Shown here: positions 24,878 to 33,670 of the stretch, piece after piece
How positions within the stretch are numbered: position 1 is the first letter of the stretch
Layout of the letters: every line of letters begins with the position of its first letter
Assembly: GCA_963169915.1 (NCBI GenBank)
Contig: CAUJEM010000091.1
Span: 62,001 to 126,000, forward strand
Source: Myxococcota bacterium
GTDB taxonomy: Bacteria; Myxococcota_A; Polyangia; Polyangiales; Polyangiaceae
Direction of reading: 5' to 3'
Length of the DNA stretch: 64,000 nt
Translations under genes and position numbers: made by a program
Notes under the pieces: generated by a model
Told to the model about the DNA's origin: nothing
The model's database searches: none
The model's input: only the letters and a program-made list of their open reading frames with translations

Positions 24878-27445
24878 ATGAACCCGATCTTCCCCGCTGG
24901 TGACTTCACGCTGCTGGCCATCATCATCGCGCTGCCGCTGGTCGGCGCGTTCGTGAACGGCGTCTTCGGTAAGCGCTTGGGTAAGGAGGCCGTCACCCTG
25001 ATGGCGCTCTCCTCGGTAGGCGCCTCCTTCCTGGCCTCCGTCTACACCTTCTTCGCGCTGCGCGCCGCGCAAACCGCGGAGCAGGCGGCGCGCTTTCACT
25101 GGCACGGCTGGGAGTGGATGCGCCTGTCCTCGCGGACGGACGCCATGGGTGCAGGCTCGAACGTCCCCATCGAGCTGGCGTTCTCGGTGGACGCGCTCAG
25201 CGGCACGATGATCTTGGTCATCACCGGCGTGGGCCTGCTCATCCACCTGTACTCCACCCAGTACATGCGGCAAGACGAGGGCTACCACCGGTTTTTCGCG
25301 TACCTGAACCTGTTCGTCTTCTCCATGCTGGTGCTGGTGCTCGGCGACAGCCTGCCCGTGCTGTTCGTCGGCTGGGAGGGGGTCGGCGTCTGCAGCTACC
25401 TGCTCATCGGCTTCTGGTTCCACGAGGACGCCAACGCCGCGGCCGGCAAGAAGGCGTTCATCGCCAACCGCATCGGGGACTTCGGCCTGCTCGTCGCCAT
25501 GGGGCTGCTCGTCTACTACTGCGGGGCGCTCGACTGGAAGGGCATCGAGGCCGCCTCCAGCAGCTTGGCCCAGCCGGTCAAGTACTGGCCCATCGGGACG
25601 CACGTGCCCCTCGCGGCGGCGCTGCCGGAGAGCGCCGCCAACTGGCTCAACGCGCCGCGCTACGCGTCGGCGGCCACGCTCGTCTCGCTCGCGCTCTTTC
25701 TGGGTGCGGCCGGCAAGAGCGCGCAGCTCCCGCTGTACGTGTGGCTGCCGGACGCCATGGCCGGCCCCACGCCCGTCAGCGCGCTCATCCACGCCGCCAC
25801 CATGGTCACGGCGGGCATCTACCTCTGCGCGCGGCTCGCGGGCGTCTTCGTGCTCAGCCCGGCGGCCATGTTCACCGTCGCGCTCATCGGCGCGGCCACG
25901 GCGCTGTTCGCCGCTACCATCGCGCTCGTCCAGAACGACATCAAGAAGGTACTGGCCTACTCCACGGTCAGCCAGCTCGGGTACATGTTCCTGGGCGTCG
26001 GGGTGGGCGCGTTCAGCGCGGGCTTCTTCCACGTCCTCACCCACGCCTTCTTCAAGGCCTGCCTCTTCCTCGGCGCGGGCTCGGTCATCTACGCGATGCA
26101 CGCGCGCATCCACGACACCGAGCGGTCGCAGGACATGCGACACATGGGCGGGATGCGCGCGTTCATGCCCATCACCTTCGCCACCTTCGTGGCGGCCTGG
26201 GGTGCCATCGTCGGCTTCCCCCTGCTGAGCGGGTTCTTCAGCAAGGACGAGATCCTCTTCAAGGCCTACACGTCCAGCGTCGTGGCGCCCGGCGACGGCA
26301 AGCTGCACACCGCGCGCGGCGTCATCGACGCCTTCGTGTGGCCGAGCTGGGGCCCCACCGTGCTCTACGGCATGGGCGTGGTCGCGGCGGCGCTCACCGC
26401 CTTCTACATGACCCGGCTCGTCATCGGCATCTTCTTCGGCAGCTTCAAGGGGTGGACCGTCGTGCCCCACTGGAAGGAGCCGGAGGGAGACCCTCACGCT
26501 CACGAGCACGCTCACCACGCGGTCGAGGAGGCCCTGGAGGGGCCGGCGCCGAAGGAGTCTCCGTGGCAGATGACGCTGCCGCTGGTGGTCCTGGGTCTGC
26601 TGAGCGTGTTCGCCGGCGCGCTCAACGCGCACGCGCTGTTCCACAGTCACGTCCTCGACACCTGGCTGGAGCCGGTGTTCGCGCACGCGCAGTCGGGCAT
26701 CAAGCTCGTGGAGAACGAGGAGGCGCTCGCCATCCCGCTGCTCATCCCCAGCGTGGTCGTGTTCTTGCTGGGCGCAGGCGTCGCCTACTGGATGTACCTG
26801 ATGGCCGGCGGGGAGCCCGCCCGGAAGCTCGCCAGCGCGGCGCCGAGGCTCTACCAGCTCCTCTACGACAAATGGCGCGTGGACGAGCTGTACGAGGAGA
26901 CCATCATCGGCGCGGTGGACTCCCTGGCGGACTTCGCGGCCGCCTTCGACCGCATCGTGGTCGACGGCGTCCTCGCGCGGCTCACGGCGCTGCTCGTGCG
27001 CGCCAGCGGCGGGCTGCTGCGGCTGCTGCAGACCGGGCGCGTGCACGTCTACGCGCTGTCCATGGTCGTCGGGCTCGGCGGCCTCGGCTGGTTCTTCGTC
27101 GCACCCCACGCCACGGCCTCGCTCGAGCGCAACGACGGCGCGGGCGCCTACGTGCTGACCGCCGCCCCCGGCCTGGGCTATCAGTACCGCTGGTACGCCG
27201 AGGGAGAGCAGCCCCAGGACTTCGGACAGCAGCACACCTATGAGCTGACGATCGACAAGGCGGGGGACACCCGCAAGGTCAAGCTCGAGGTCAAGAACGC
27301 CTTCGGGCGGGTGGATGCCAAGGAGTACGTGGTCAACCGCGCCAAGCCCGACCTCTCCGGCTTGCCGCTCACCATCGACGTCGGCCAGGGCGCCGACGGC
27401 CAACTTCGCGGGGACGTTCGCCCGCAGCCAGGAGCCCCGCAGTGA
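24878..27445 (+). CDS. nuoL: NADH-quinone oxidoreductase subunit L with C-terminal PKD-like extension
   Basis: 855 aa, about 200 longer than typical NuoL (600-660). The antiporter-like core has DAMAGPTPVSALIHAATMVTAG and KKVLAYSTVSQLGYMF, with the lysines and glutamates of the proton path. A His-rich loop (HAHEHAHHAVEE, about 543-555) is common in NuoL. After the last membrane helix (about 725-745) comes a soluble stretch of about 100 residues: YQYRWYAEG, QQHTYELTIDKAGDTRKVKLEVKNAFG, which reads like a PKD/Ig-like beta-sandwich. By NuoL topology this domain should be periplasmic. Overlaps nuoM by 4 nt (GTGA). Confidence 0.95.
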   Translation: MNPIFPAGDFTLLAIIIALPLVGAFVNGVFGKRLGKEAVTLMALSSVGASFLASVYTFFALRAAQTAEQAARFHWHGWEWMRLSSRTDAMGAGSNVPIELAFSVDALSGTMILVITGVGLLIHLYSTQYMRQDEGYHRFFAYLNLFVFSMLVLVLGDSLPVLFVGWEGVGVCSYLLIGFWFHEDANAAAGKKAFIANRIGDFGLLVAMGLLVYYCGALDWKGIEAASSSLAQPVKYWPIGTHVPLAAALPESAANWLNAPRYASAATLVSLALFLGAAGKSAQLPLYVWLPDAMAGPTPVSALIHAATMVTAGIYLCARLAGVFVLSPAAMFTVALIGAATALFAATIALVQNDIKKVLAYSTVSQLGYMFLGVGVGAFSAGFFHVLTHAFFKACLFLGAGSVIYAMHARIHDTERSQDMRHMGGMRAFMPITFATFVAAWGAIVGFPLLSGFFSKDEILFKAYTSSVVAPGDGKLHTARGVIDAFVWPSWGPTVLYGMGVVAAALTAFYMTRLVIGIFFGSFKGWTVVPHWKEPEGDPHAHEHAHHAVEEALEGPAPKESPWQMTLPLVVLGLLSVFAGALNAHALFHSHVLDTWLEPVFAHAQSGIKLVENEEALAIPLLIPSVVVFLLGAGVAYWMYLMAGGEPARKLASAAPRLYQLLYDKWRVDELYEETIIGAVDSLADFAAAFDRIVVDGVLARLTALLVRASGGLLRLLQTGRVHVYALSMVVGLGGLGWFFVAPHATASLERNDGAGAYVLTAAPGLGYQYRWYAEGEQPQDFGQQHTYELTIDKAGDTRKVKLEVKNAFGRVDAKEYVVNRAKPDLSGLPLTIDVGQGADGQLRGDVRPQPGAPQ

Positions 27446-29289
27446 GCCCCGCAGCCAAGGTGTTGCTCGATCTACTCCCGTACCTCGCCGCGCTCGGGGT
27501 AGGGGTCATCGTCCCCAAGCGCAAGAGCCTGTTCGAGCGCGCGGCCGTCGGCATCGTCGCCATGCTGGCGCTGGTGCTGGTCCGCGGCCTCTGGCCCGCC
27601 ACGCCCTCCGGTGGCGCGGAGGAGGCCATGCCTCGAGAGTGGCCGCACCTCCTCAACGTGGTGGTGTTTCTGCCCATCGTGGGGGCGCTCACCATCCTGT
27701 TTACGCCCCGGCAGTCCCCCGCGCTGCTCAAGCGCCTGACGCTCGGCTTCCTCGCGCTGGATTTGGGCGCCTCGCTGCTGCTGCTGCGCGTGCCCATGAC
27801 CAAGGGCTGGCATTTCCAGTACATCGTCGACTGGCTGCCGAGCTTGGGGATCCGCTACCACGTCGCCGTCGACGGCATCAGCCTGTGGCTCATCGTCCTG
27901 ACCACCTTCACCACGCCCATCGCCGCCTACGCCTCGTTCGGGTCGCTCAAGGGTCGGGTGAAAGACCTGTGCTTTGCCTACCTCTTGCTCCAGGGCGCCA
28001 TGTTGGGCGCCTTCGTGGCGCTGGATCTGTTCCTGTTCTACGTGTTCTGGGAGCTGATGCTGGTGCCCATGATGGTGCTCATCGGCGTCTGGGGCGGGGT
28101 AGAGAAGATCAAGGCGGCGTATAAGTTCTTCATCTACACCATGGCCGGCAGCGTCTTGATGCTCGCCGCCATCTTGTACCTGGCGTGGGCGCACCATCAG
28201 GCGGCGGGCTACTGGAGCTTCGACTACCTGGCGCTCAGCCGGCTCAGCTTGCCACGCGTGGCGGCCTGGCTCTGCTTCCTGGCGTTCTCCTTGAGCTTCT
28301 TCATCAAGGTGCCCATGTTCCCCTTTCACACCTGGTTGCCGGACGCGCACGTCCAGGCTCCCACGGGGGGCTCGGTCATCTTGGCGGCCATCTTGCTCAA
28401 GTGCGGCGCCTACGGGTACCTGAGGTTCTGCATGGGCCTGTTTCCCGGCCCCGCGTGGGCCGCGGGGGCCAACCTGGCGGGCATCGCCGTGGGAGGAGGC
28501 ATCCTCTACGGCGCGCTGTGCGCCTGGAAGCAGGACGACATCAAGCGCATCGTGGCGTACTCGTCCGTGGCGCACCTCGGCTTCGTGATGCTGGGCTTGT
28601 TCGCGGCGTCGCAGGCGGGCATCGAGGGTGCCGTCTTGCAGATGGTCAACCATGGCATCGCCACGGGGGCGCTCTTCATCTTGGTGGGCGTCATCTATGA
28701 CCGCCGTCACACGCGGCTCATCCGTGAGATGGGCGGCTTGGCCAAGGTGATGCCGGTCTACGCGGCGCTGTTCGTCATCGTCACCTTCGCCAGCATCGGG
28801 GTGCCGGGCACCAACGGCTTCGTTGGCGAGTTCATGATCATCATGGGCACGTTCGTGTCGGTGCCGCTCGGGAGCAACGGCACCATGCAAGGCGTCCTGG
28901 CCGCGGCGGGCGTCATCCTAGCCGCCATCTACATGCTCAGCATGGTGCGCAAGATGTTCTTCGGACCGCTCAGCAACCCCAAGAATCGAGGGCTGCCAGA
29001 CGTGAACTCACGCGAGATCGTCGCGCTGTCCCCGCTCATCGTCCTCATCTTCGTCATCGGGCTGTTCCCCGGGCTGTTCACCAGCCGGATGACCGAGACG
29101 GTGGGCAGCGTGGTGGAGCGCTACGTGGACGGGCGGAAGGCCTTCCAGGAGGTCGCCCCGGAGGTCACGCAGCCTGGCCTGAGAGAGCGTCGAGGGGGGC
29201 CGCTCGAGCGGGGCTACCCGCTCAGCCCGAGCGAGCGCCAAGCGCGTGAGCAGGGCGCACAAGCACTCAACGAAGGGGAAGCGCCATGA
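27442..29289 (+). CDS. nuoM: NADH-quinone oxidoreductase subunit M
   Basis: 615 aa, proton-translocating antiporter-like subunit with about 14 membrane helices. FYVFWELMLVPMMVLIGVWGG, PMFPFHTWLPDAHVQAPTGGSVILA and KRIVAYSSVAHLGFVMLGLF are the NuoM hallmarks. The polar C-terminal tail (about 575-615) is longer than usual. Start GTG overlaps nuoL; end overlaps nuoN (ATGA). Confidence 0.97.
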   Translation: MSPAAKVLLDLLPYLAALGVGVIVPKRKSLFERAAVGIVAMLALVLVRGLWPATPSGGAEEAMPREWPHLLNVVVFLPIVGALTILFTPRQSPALLKRLTLGFLALDLGASLLLLRVPMTKGWHFQYIVDWLPSLGIRYHVAVDGISLWLIVLTTFTTPIAAYASFGSLKGRVKDLCFAYLLLQGAMLGAFVALDLFLFYVFWELMLVPMMVLIGVWGGVEKIKAAYKFFIYTMAGSVLMLAAILYLAWAHHQAAGYWSFDYLALSRLSLPRVAAWLCFLAFSLSFFIKVPMFPFHTWLPDAHVQAPTGGSVILAAILLKCGAYGYLRFCMGLFPGPAWAAGANLAGIAVGGGILYGALCAWKQDDIKRIVAYSSVAHLGFVMLGLFAASQAGIEGAVLQMVNHGIATGALFILVGVIYDRRHTRLIREMGGLAKVMPVYAALFVIVTFASIGVPGTNGFVGEFMIIMGTFVSVPLGSNGTMQGVLAAAGVILAAIYMLSMVRKMFFGPLSNPKNRGLPDVNSREIVALSPLIVLIFVIGLFPGLFTSRMTETVGSVVERYVDGRKAFQEVAPEVTQPGLRERRGGPLERGYPLSPSERQAREQGAQALNEGEAP

Positions 29290-30818
29290 GCGCGGAACTC
29301 ATCATGGCGCTGTCGCCCTTCCTCGCGGTGGGCGGCGGGGCGCTCCTGTTGATGTTGGCGGAGGCCTTCGGCGCGCCCGCGCCGGCGGCCGGCAAGGCCC
29401 CTGACGCCGGCTCCGGCCGCAGCGGGGAGCTAGCGCTCGGCGCGGCGGTCATCCTCATCGGCGGGGCGCTGCTCAGCGCCGCGTCGTGGGCTGCCGGTCC
29501 CAGCACCACGGGCGAGGCCGCCAAGGTGGCGCCGCACCTGCTGCTCGACAACTACACGCTCTTTTTCTGCTTCACCCTGTGCATCGGGGGCGCCATCACC
29601 GCGCTGCTGGCCGGGGGCTACCAGCCGGAGCACCGGATCGACCGCGGGGAGTTCTTCCCGCTGCTGTTGCTGTCCACGCTGGGCGCCATGGCGCTCGCCG
29701 CCGCGGGGGATCTGCTCACGCTGTTCGTCGCGCTGGAGACCATGTCGCTCGGCGTCTACGCCATGTGCGGGCTGCGGCGTGGCAGCGTTCGCGCGGCGGA
29801 GGCGGCGCTCAAGTACTTCTTGCTCGGGAGCTTCGCCGCCGCGCTCATGCTGTTCGGCTTCGCGCTGCTCTATGGCGCCACCGGGCACATGGATCTCGCG
29901 GGGATCGGCGAGGCCGTGAAGTCCATCGGGGCGGCGGAGAGCACCGTCAGCGCTCCGATGGTCATCGTCGGCTTGGTGCTCACGCTCGTGGGGCTGGCCT
30001 TCAAGGTCAGCGCGGTCCCCTTCCACATGTGGACCCCGGACGCCTACGAGGGCGCTCCCACCCCCACCAGCACGTACATGGCCATCGCGGTCAAGAGCGC
30101 GGCCTTCGCGGTCATGCTGCGCGTGCTGCTCACGGGCTTCGGGGACGAGCGGCTCATGAGCTGGGGGACGGGCTGGCCACCAGCCGTCGCCTTGATGGCG
30201 GTGCTCACCATGTTCGTCGGGAACGTGGTGGCGGGGCGACAAGAGTCGGTCAAGCGCATGCTGGCGTACTCGTCCATCGCGCACGCGGGCTACGCCATGG
30301 TCGGCATCGTCGCGGCCATGCGCTCGGAGGCGGCGGAGAGCAGCGTGCTCTTTTACCTCCTGGTCTACACGGTGAGCACGGCGGGCGCCTTCGGGGCGCT
30401 CATCCTCTGCGGCAGCCGCGGCGCGGAGGCCGTCAGCTATGACGACCTCGCGGGGCTCGGTAAGCGGCACCCCGCGGCGGCGCTCGCGTTCTCGCTGTTC
30501 ATCCTCTCGCTGCTCGGCATGCCCCCCACGGGCGGCTTCTTCGCGAAGTTCTACGTGTTCCAGTCGGCCATGGACGCGGGGCTCTACCCGCTCGTCGTCA
30601 TCGGCGTGCTCAACAGCGCGCTGGGCGCGTACTACTACCTGAAGGTCCTGGTCTACATGTACTTCCGGGAGCCGCTGCCGGGCGCGCCCGTGGCGGTCCC
30701 CATGCGCTCTGGGATGGTGGGGGCGGCGCTCGTCCTCTCGGCCATCATGGTGCTCGTGCTCGGGATCAGCCCCGGCTTCTCCTTCGAGATGGCGCTCAGC
30801 GCCGCGCTGCCGCGCTGA
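29286..30818 (+). CDS. nuoN: NADH-quinone oxidoreductase subunit N
   Basis: 510 aa, third antiporter-like subunit. ALETMSLGVYAMCGL, AVPFHMWTPDAYEGAPTPTSTYMA and KRMLAYSSIAHAGYAMVG are typical NuoN segments. Last gene of the operon; a GC-rich palindrome begins 9 nt after the stop. Confidence 0.97.
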   Translation: MSAELIMALSPFLAVGGGALLLMLAEAFGAPAPAAGKAPDAGSGRSGELALGAAVILIGGALLSAASWAAGPSTTGEAAKVAPHLLLDNYTLFFCFTLCIGGAITALLAGGYQPEHRIDRGEFFPLLLLSTLGAMALAAAGDLLTLFVALETMSLGVYAMCGLRRGSVRAAEAALKYFLLGSFAAALMLFGFALLYGATGHMDLAGIGEAVKSIGAAESTVSAPMVIVGLVLTLVGLAFKVSAVPFHMWTPDAYEGAPTPTSTYMAIAVKSAAFAVMLRVLLTGFGDERLMSWGTGWPPAVALMAVLTMFVGNVVAGRQESVKRMLAYSSIAHAGYAMVGIVAAMRSEAAESSVLFYLLVYTVSTAGAFGALILCGSRGAEAVSYDDLAGLGKRHPAAALAFSLFILSLLGMPPTGGFFAKFYVFQSAMDAGLYPLVVIGVLNSALGAYYYLKVLVYMYFREPLPGAPVAVPMRSGMVGAALVLSAIMVLVLGISPGFSFEMALSAALPR

Positions 30819-30823
30819 GCCCG

Positions 30824-31426
30824 TCAGGGGCCGCCCGCGGGCGGCCCCCGCAGAGCGCCGAGGTGCAGCTCGAAGCCGAGCTCGTCCGGCGGCGTGCCGA
30901 GCCGGTGGACCTCGTAGCGGAGCTGGGCGCGCTCGGCCTCGAGCGGCACTTCGAAGTTGACGTAGCCGCGCGCTCGCTCTCCCAGCCGGACGGTGCCGGC
31001 CCGTAGATCGGGCGTGCACCCGGTGAACGTAGGCTCGATGGTCCGGTCACCGAGGACGAGACGGGCGTCGAGGGAGTTGATCCGGACAGCGTGAGGGGTC
31101 TTGCCGGAGAAGTCGACGAGTAGGCCGAGGATGAAGTGCCCGGGCTGCGGAGGCGCCCAGGTCGGTGGGGTGCAGCGTGAGGCGCTGACGAGGGTGAGCT
31201 CCACGTCCCGCGCCGACGCCGTCTCTCCAACGCCAGGCAGCGGCGCGGCAGGGCCGAGCAGCGTGGGCGCACGGACCCCCTCGGCGCGCTGGAGGATGGG
31301 AGCGCGCTCCTCCGCGCTCCCGTCGGGGGTGGGGGTTGGGCTAGGAGCGCCCGCGGTGCGGCAGCCCGTCAGGGGCACGCCGACGAGGAGCGCCGACGCC
31401 CAGCGTCTAGCGTGGCGCAGGCTCAA
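30824..31426 (-). CDS. Small lipoprotein with DUF4352-like Ig fold
   Basis: 200 aa. Lipobox LTGC at about residues 19-22, a Pro/Thr-rich linker, then a beta-sandwich-like domain (DVELTLVSASRC, GHFILGLLVDFSGKTPHAVRINSLDARLVLGD) resembling DUF4352. The start is a TTG at 31426; no ATG or GTG lies before the lipobox, so this is the best choice but unsure. A truncated relative lies immediately upstream. Confidence 0.65.
   Translation of the reverse strand: MSLRHARRWASALLVGVPLTGCRTAGAPSPTPTPDGSAEERAPILQRAEGVRAPTLLGPAAPLPGVGETASARDVELTLVSASRCTPPTWAPPQPGHFILGLLVDFSGKTPHAVRINSLDARLVLGDRTIEPTFTGCTPDLRAGTVRLGERARGYVNFEVPLEAERAQLRYEVHRLGTPPDELGFELHLGALRGPPAGGP
30827..30848. terminator. 22-bp perfect palindrome after nuoN
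   Basis: A perfect GC-only palindrome starting GGGGCCGCCC, 9 nt past the nuoN stop and inside the last codons of the convergent lipoprotein gene (Arg-Gly-Pro-Pro-Ala-Gly-Gly-Pro). No U-tract. Probably a hairpin that ends nuo transcription. Confidence 0.4.
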
Positions 31427-31435
31427 GCGCTCCGT

Positions 31436-31738
31436 CTAGAGTCCAAGGGGAAAGATCTTCTGGTCTCCCGTGGCGGCAACGGTCACCTCGACGCCGAGCC
31501 ACACGCTCCCCTGGGTTGGCTTGATGTAGGGGTGTGGCTTGCATTCCTGCACGCGCTCCGCCGTCAGGGTGTAGGTGCCGGCGTCGGCGGTGTCGCCCAG
31601 GGCGTGCAGCGTGTCGCTGAGCGGGTGGGCGGTCGGCGCCGTGGGCGTGGGCAACGCGGGGAGGCCCGCCGCGGGTGAGCCTGGCTCCGCGCTCGTGATG
31701 GTGGGCGCCTTTTCACAATTTTGTCCCCTCGCGCTGTG
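31436..31738 (-). pseudogene. Decayed paralogue of the adjacent DUF4352-like lipoprotein
   Basis: An open frame of about 100 codons whose end aligns with the first half of the neighbouring lipoprotein's domain: YTLTAERVQECKPHPYIKPTQGSVWLGVEV against VELTLVSASRCTPPTWAPPQPGHFILGLLV. It stops where the neighbour continues for another about 95 residues, and upstream it has a Cys followed by a Pro/Ala linker but no start codon or signal peptide. A TTG at 31654 could still start a 72-aa protein. Likely a remnant of a tandem duplication. Confidence 0.5.
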
Positions 31739-31817
31739 TCATGATCGGCGCGCTTAGGCTACCTGAAGGCCGATGGTCTTGACCAGGCGTAGGCGGCGGG
31801 CCGAGGAGGTTTGTTTC

Positions 31818-32732
31818 GTGGCTCGGGTCCCCATGAAGGCGGTGGGTTGGTGCGGCATCGCCTGCGCCCTCGCGCTGGCCGGGTGCAGCAAGGAGCAGGC
31901 GGAGGCGCCGGAGGGGCCGGCGCTGCAGGTGGTGGCTCCCTCCGCGCTGCCGGCGCCGCGGACGCTCTCCTCCGCGGAGGTCGCTGCGGTGGTCAACCCT
32001 AGGCGCTTGCCGCCGTATCGGGGTTCGCTCGGGAGCGTGCGCGGGGTCGTGCGGCTCGAGGGACCCCCGGCGCCGGAGGCGCCTCCGGTGCTGCTCTCGA
32101 AGATCCCGGCGGAGTGTGCGGGGGCGCGCCAGGTCCTCGGTCGGCAATTTCGCGAGGGGCCGGAGCGGCAGGCGGCCGACGTGCTCGTGGCGGTCACGGG
32201 GTACGAGGTCTACGTCGAGCCGGCGAGCGACGTCGTCGAGGTGACCATGCGCGACTGCGCCTATCAGGCGCGGACGGTGGCGATGATGCTCGGGCAGCGG
32301 CTGCTCGTACAAGGTCGCGGGACGCACTCGCACATGCCGTTCCTCGTGGGGCCGGAGGCGACGGCCCTGATGGTCGCCATCCCCAACGGGGCGCCGGTGG
32401 ACCTGTTCCCTCCCTCGGTCGGCCGCTTCATCCTGAGCGATCAGCTCCACCTCTTCGCGCTCGCGGAGCTGTTCGTCCTGCGCTACCCCACCTTCTCGGT
32501 GACGGGCCTCGACGGGCGGTACGAGATCAAGCGCGTCCCACCAGGCAAGCTGAAGCTCTCGGCGCTGCTCCCCTCCGTCGGAGCCGTGGTCGAGCACGAG
32601 CTCGACATGCCCCCAGGGGGCACGCTCGAGGTCGACCTGAGCTTGCAGTACCGCCCCGCGGAGCCGGCGGGCTCGGCGGTCGCGCCCGCGGCTTCGGCGA
32701 GCAACGCGGCGCCGCCGGCGAGCGGGCCCTAG
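31818..32732 (+). CDS. Lipoprotein with C-terminal carboxypeptidase-regulatory-like domain
   Basis: 304 aa from GTG 31818, which has GAGGAGGT 7-8 nt upstream; ATG 31833 is an alternative. Signal peptide with lipobox LAGC (VGWCGIACALALAGCSKE). The body has a GSVRGVVRLEGPPAPEAPPVL strand and, at about 230-290, VTGLDGRYEIKRVPPGKLKLSAL, the pattern of carboxypeptidase D regulatory-like or plastocyanin-associated repeats common in Myxococcota lipoproteins. An Ala/Pro tail ends the protein. Function unknown. Its stop shares the CTAG at 32729-32732 with the convergent gene. Confidence 0.75.
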   Translation: MARVPMKAVGWCGIACALALAGCSKEQAEAPEGPALQVVAPSALPAPRTLSSAEVAAVVNPRRLPPYRGSLGSVRGVVRLEGPPAPEAPPVLLSKIPAECAGARQVLGRQFREGPERQAADVLVAVTGYEVYVEPASDVVEVTMRDCAYQARTVAMMLGQRLLVQGRGTHSHMPFLVGPEATALMVAIPNGAPVDLFPPSVGRFILSDQLHLFALAELFVLRYPTFSVTGLDGRYEIKRVPPGKLKLSALLPSVGAVVEHELDMPPGGTLEVDLSLQYRPAEPAGSAVAPAASASNAAPPASGP

Positions 32733-33670
32733 TGGCGGGCGCGTAGCGCCGCGCGCTCCAGCAAGGCGCCCAGCAAGCGCTCGCTCGGCTTGGACGCCGA
32801 GCCCTGGAGCGGCGGCAGGGCAGCGCGCTCTGGTCCCTCGGCGCAGAGCGCCGTGACGATCCAGGCGTCGGCGTCCGAGGGATCTGCCGCGAGCACGAGC
32901 GCCGCTTGGGTGCGCGCCAGCTCCTGGAGGCCCAGCTCCCACGCCAGGGCGGCGAGCTCGCTCGGGCTGGTGCCTTGGGTCAACGCGAGCTGGCGCGCCT
33001 CGTCGAGCGCGCCTCGGAGCAAGGCCGCCTCGATCAGGCTGGGCTCCCCGAGGCCCCAGCGCCCGAGGAGCCGAGCGGCGCGAGCCGCGCGGGCTGCGTC
33101 CCCCGAGCGCCGGGCTCTCTCGAGGGACCGCTGCCCCGCGCGGCGCGACGCGTGGCCCCAGAGCAGCCAGGCGTCCAGCAGGCGAGTGGCTTGCAGCTCT
33201 TCGCCGCCGAGATCGAGCGCGGCCACCAACGTGAGCGTGTGGTCCTCATTCAAGGGCTCGAGCGCGAGGGCGCGTCGTGCAGCGGCGATGGCCGTGGCGG
33301 CCTGCTTCTGGTCGAGCGCGCAGCGCGCGCGCGCGGCGGCCACCTCCGCGACCCTGGGGGCGAGCTCGGCCGCACGCTGGAAATAGCGCTCCGCGGCGCT
33401 GGGCCGCTGCTCGCAGGTGAGCGCGCCGAGCCGCGCCCAGGCTTCGGCGGCGTCGGGGTCGCGCTCGAGCACGCGCTGGTAGAGGGAGAGCGCGTGCTGG
33501 CGCTGTCCCTCGCGCTCCGCCAGGGCGCCCTCGAGGTAGAGCGCGTAGGCCTCCGGGGAGATCCAGCGCCCCGTGACGTCGCGGCCATCGACGTCACGCC
33601 GCACCACTCCCGCCGATCCGAAGCAGCCGCCGAGCAGCAGGGCCGCGAGCGTGGCGACCAGCCGCCTCAT
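32729..33670 (-). CDS. TPR-repeat lipoprotein
   Basis: 313 aa. Lipobox LLGGC at residues 12-16. From about 40 to 150 there are TPR units (ALYLEGALAEREGQRQHALSLYQRVLERDPDAAEAWARLG, AERYFQRAAELAPRVAEVAAARARC), followed by more degenerate helical repeats. Probably a periplasmic protein-interaction scaffold. It overlaps hisC by 4 nt, so it may be translated from the same mRNA, but a link to histidine synthesis is not implied. Confidence 0.8.
   Translation of the reverse strand: MRRLVATLAALLLGGCFGSAGVVRRDVDGRDVTGRWISPEAYALYLEGALAEREGQRQHALSLYQRVLERDPDAAEAWARLGALTCEQRPSAAERYFQRAAELAPRVAEVAAARARCALDQKQAATAIAAARRALALEPLNEDHTLTLVAALDLGGEELQATRLLDAWLLWGHASRRAGQRSLERARRSGDAARAARAARLLGRWGLGEPSLIEAALLRGALDEARQLALTQGTSPSELAALAWELGLQELARTQAALVLAADPSDADAWIVTALCAEGPERAALPPLQGSASKPSERLLGALLERAALRARH

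Noticed and set aside
24707-27403. Open frame of almost 900 codons on the minus strand opposite nuoL
   Set aside because: Third-position GC bias leaves the opposite strand open. The translation is low-complexity Arg/Glu/His/Val text with no domain, while the plus strand encodes an unmistakable NuoL.
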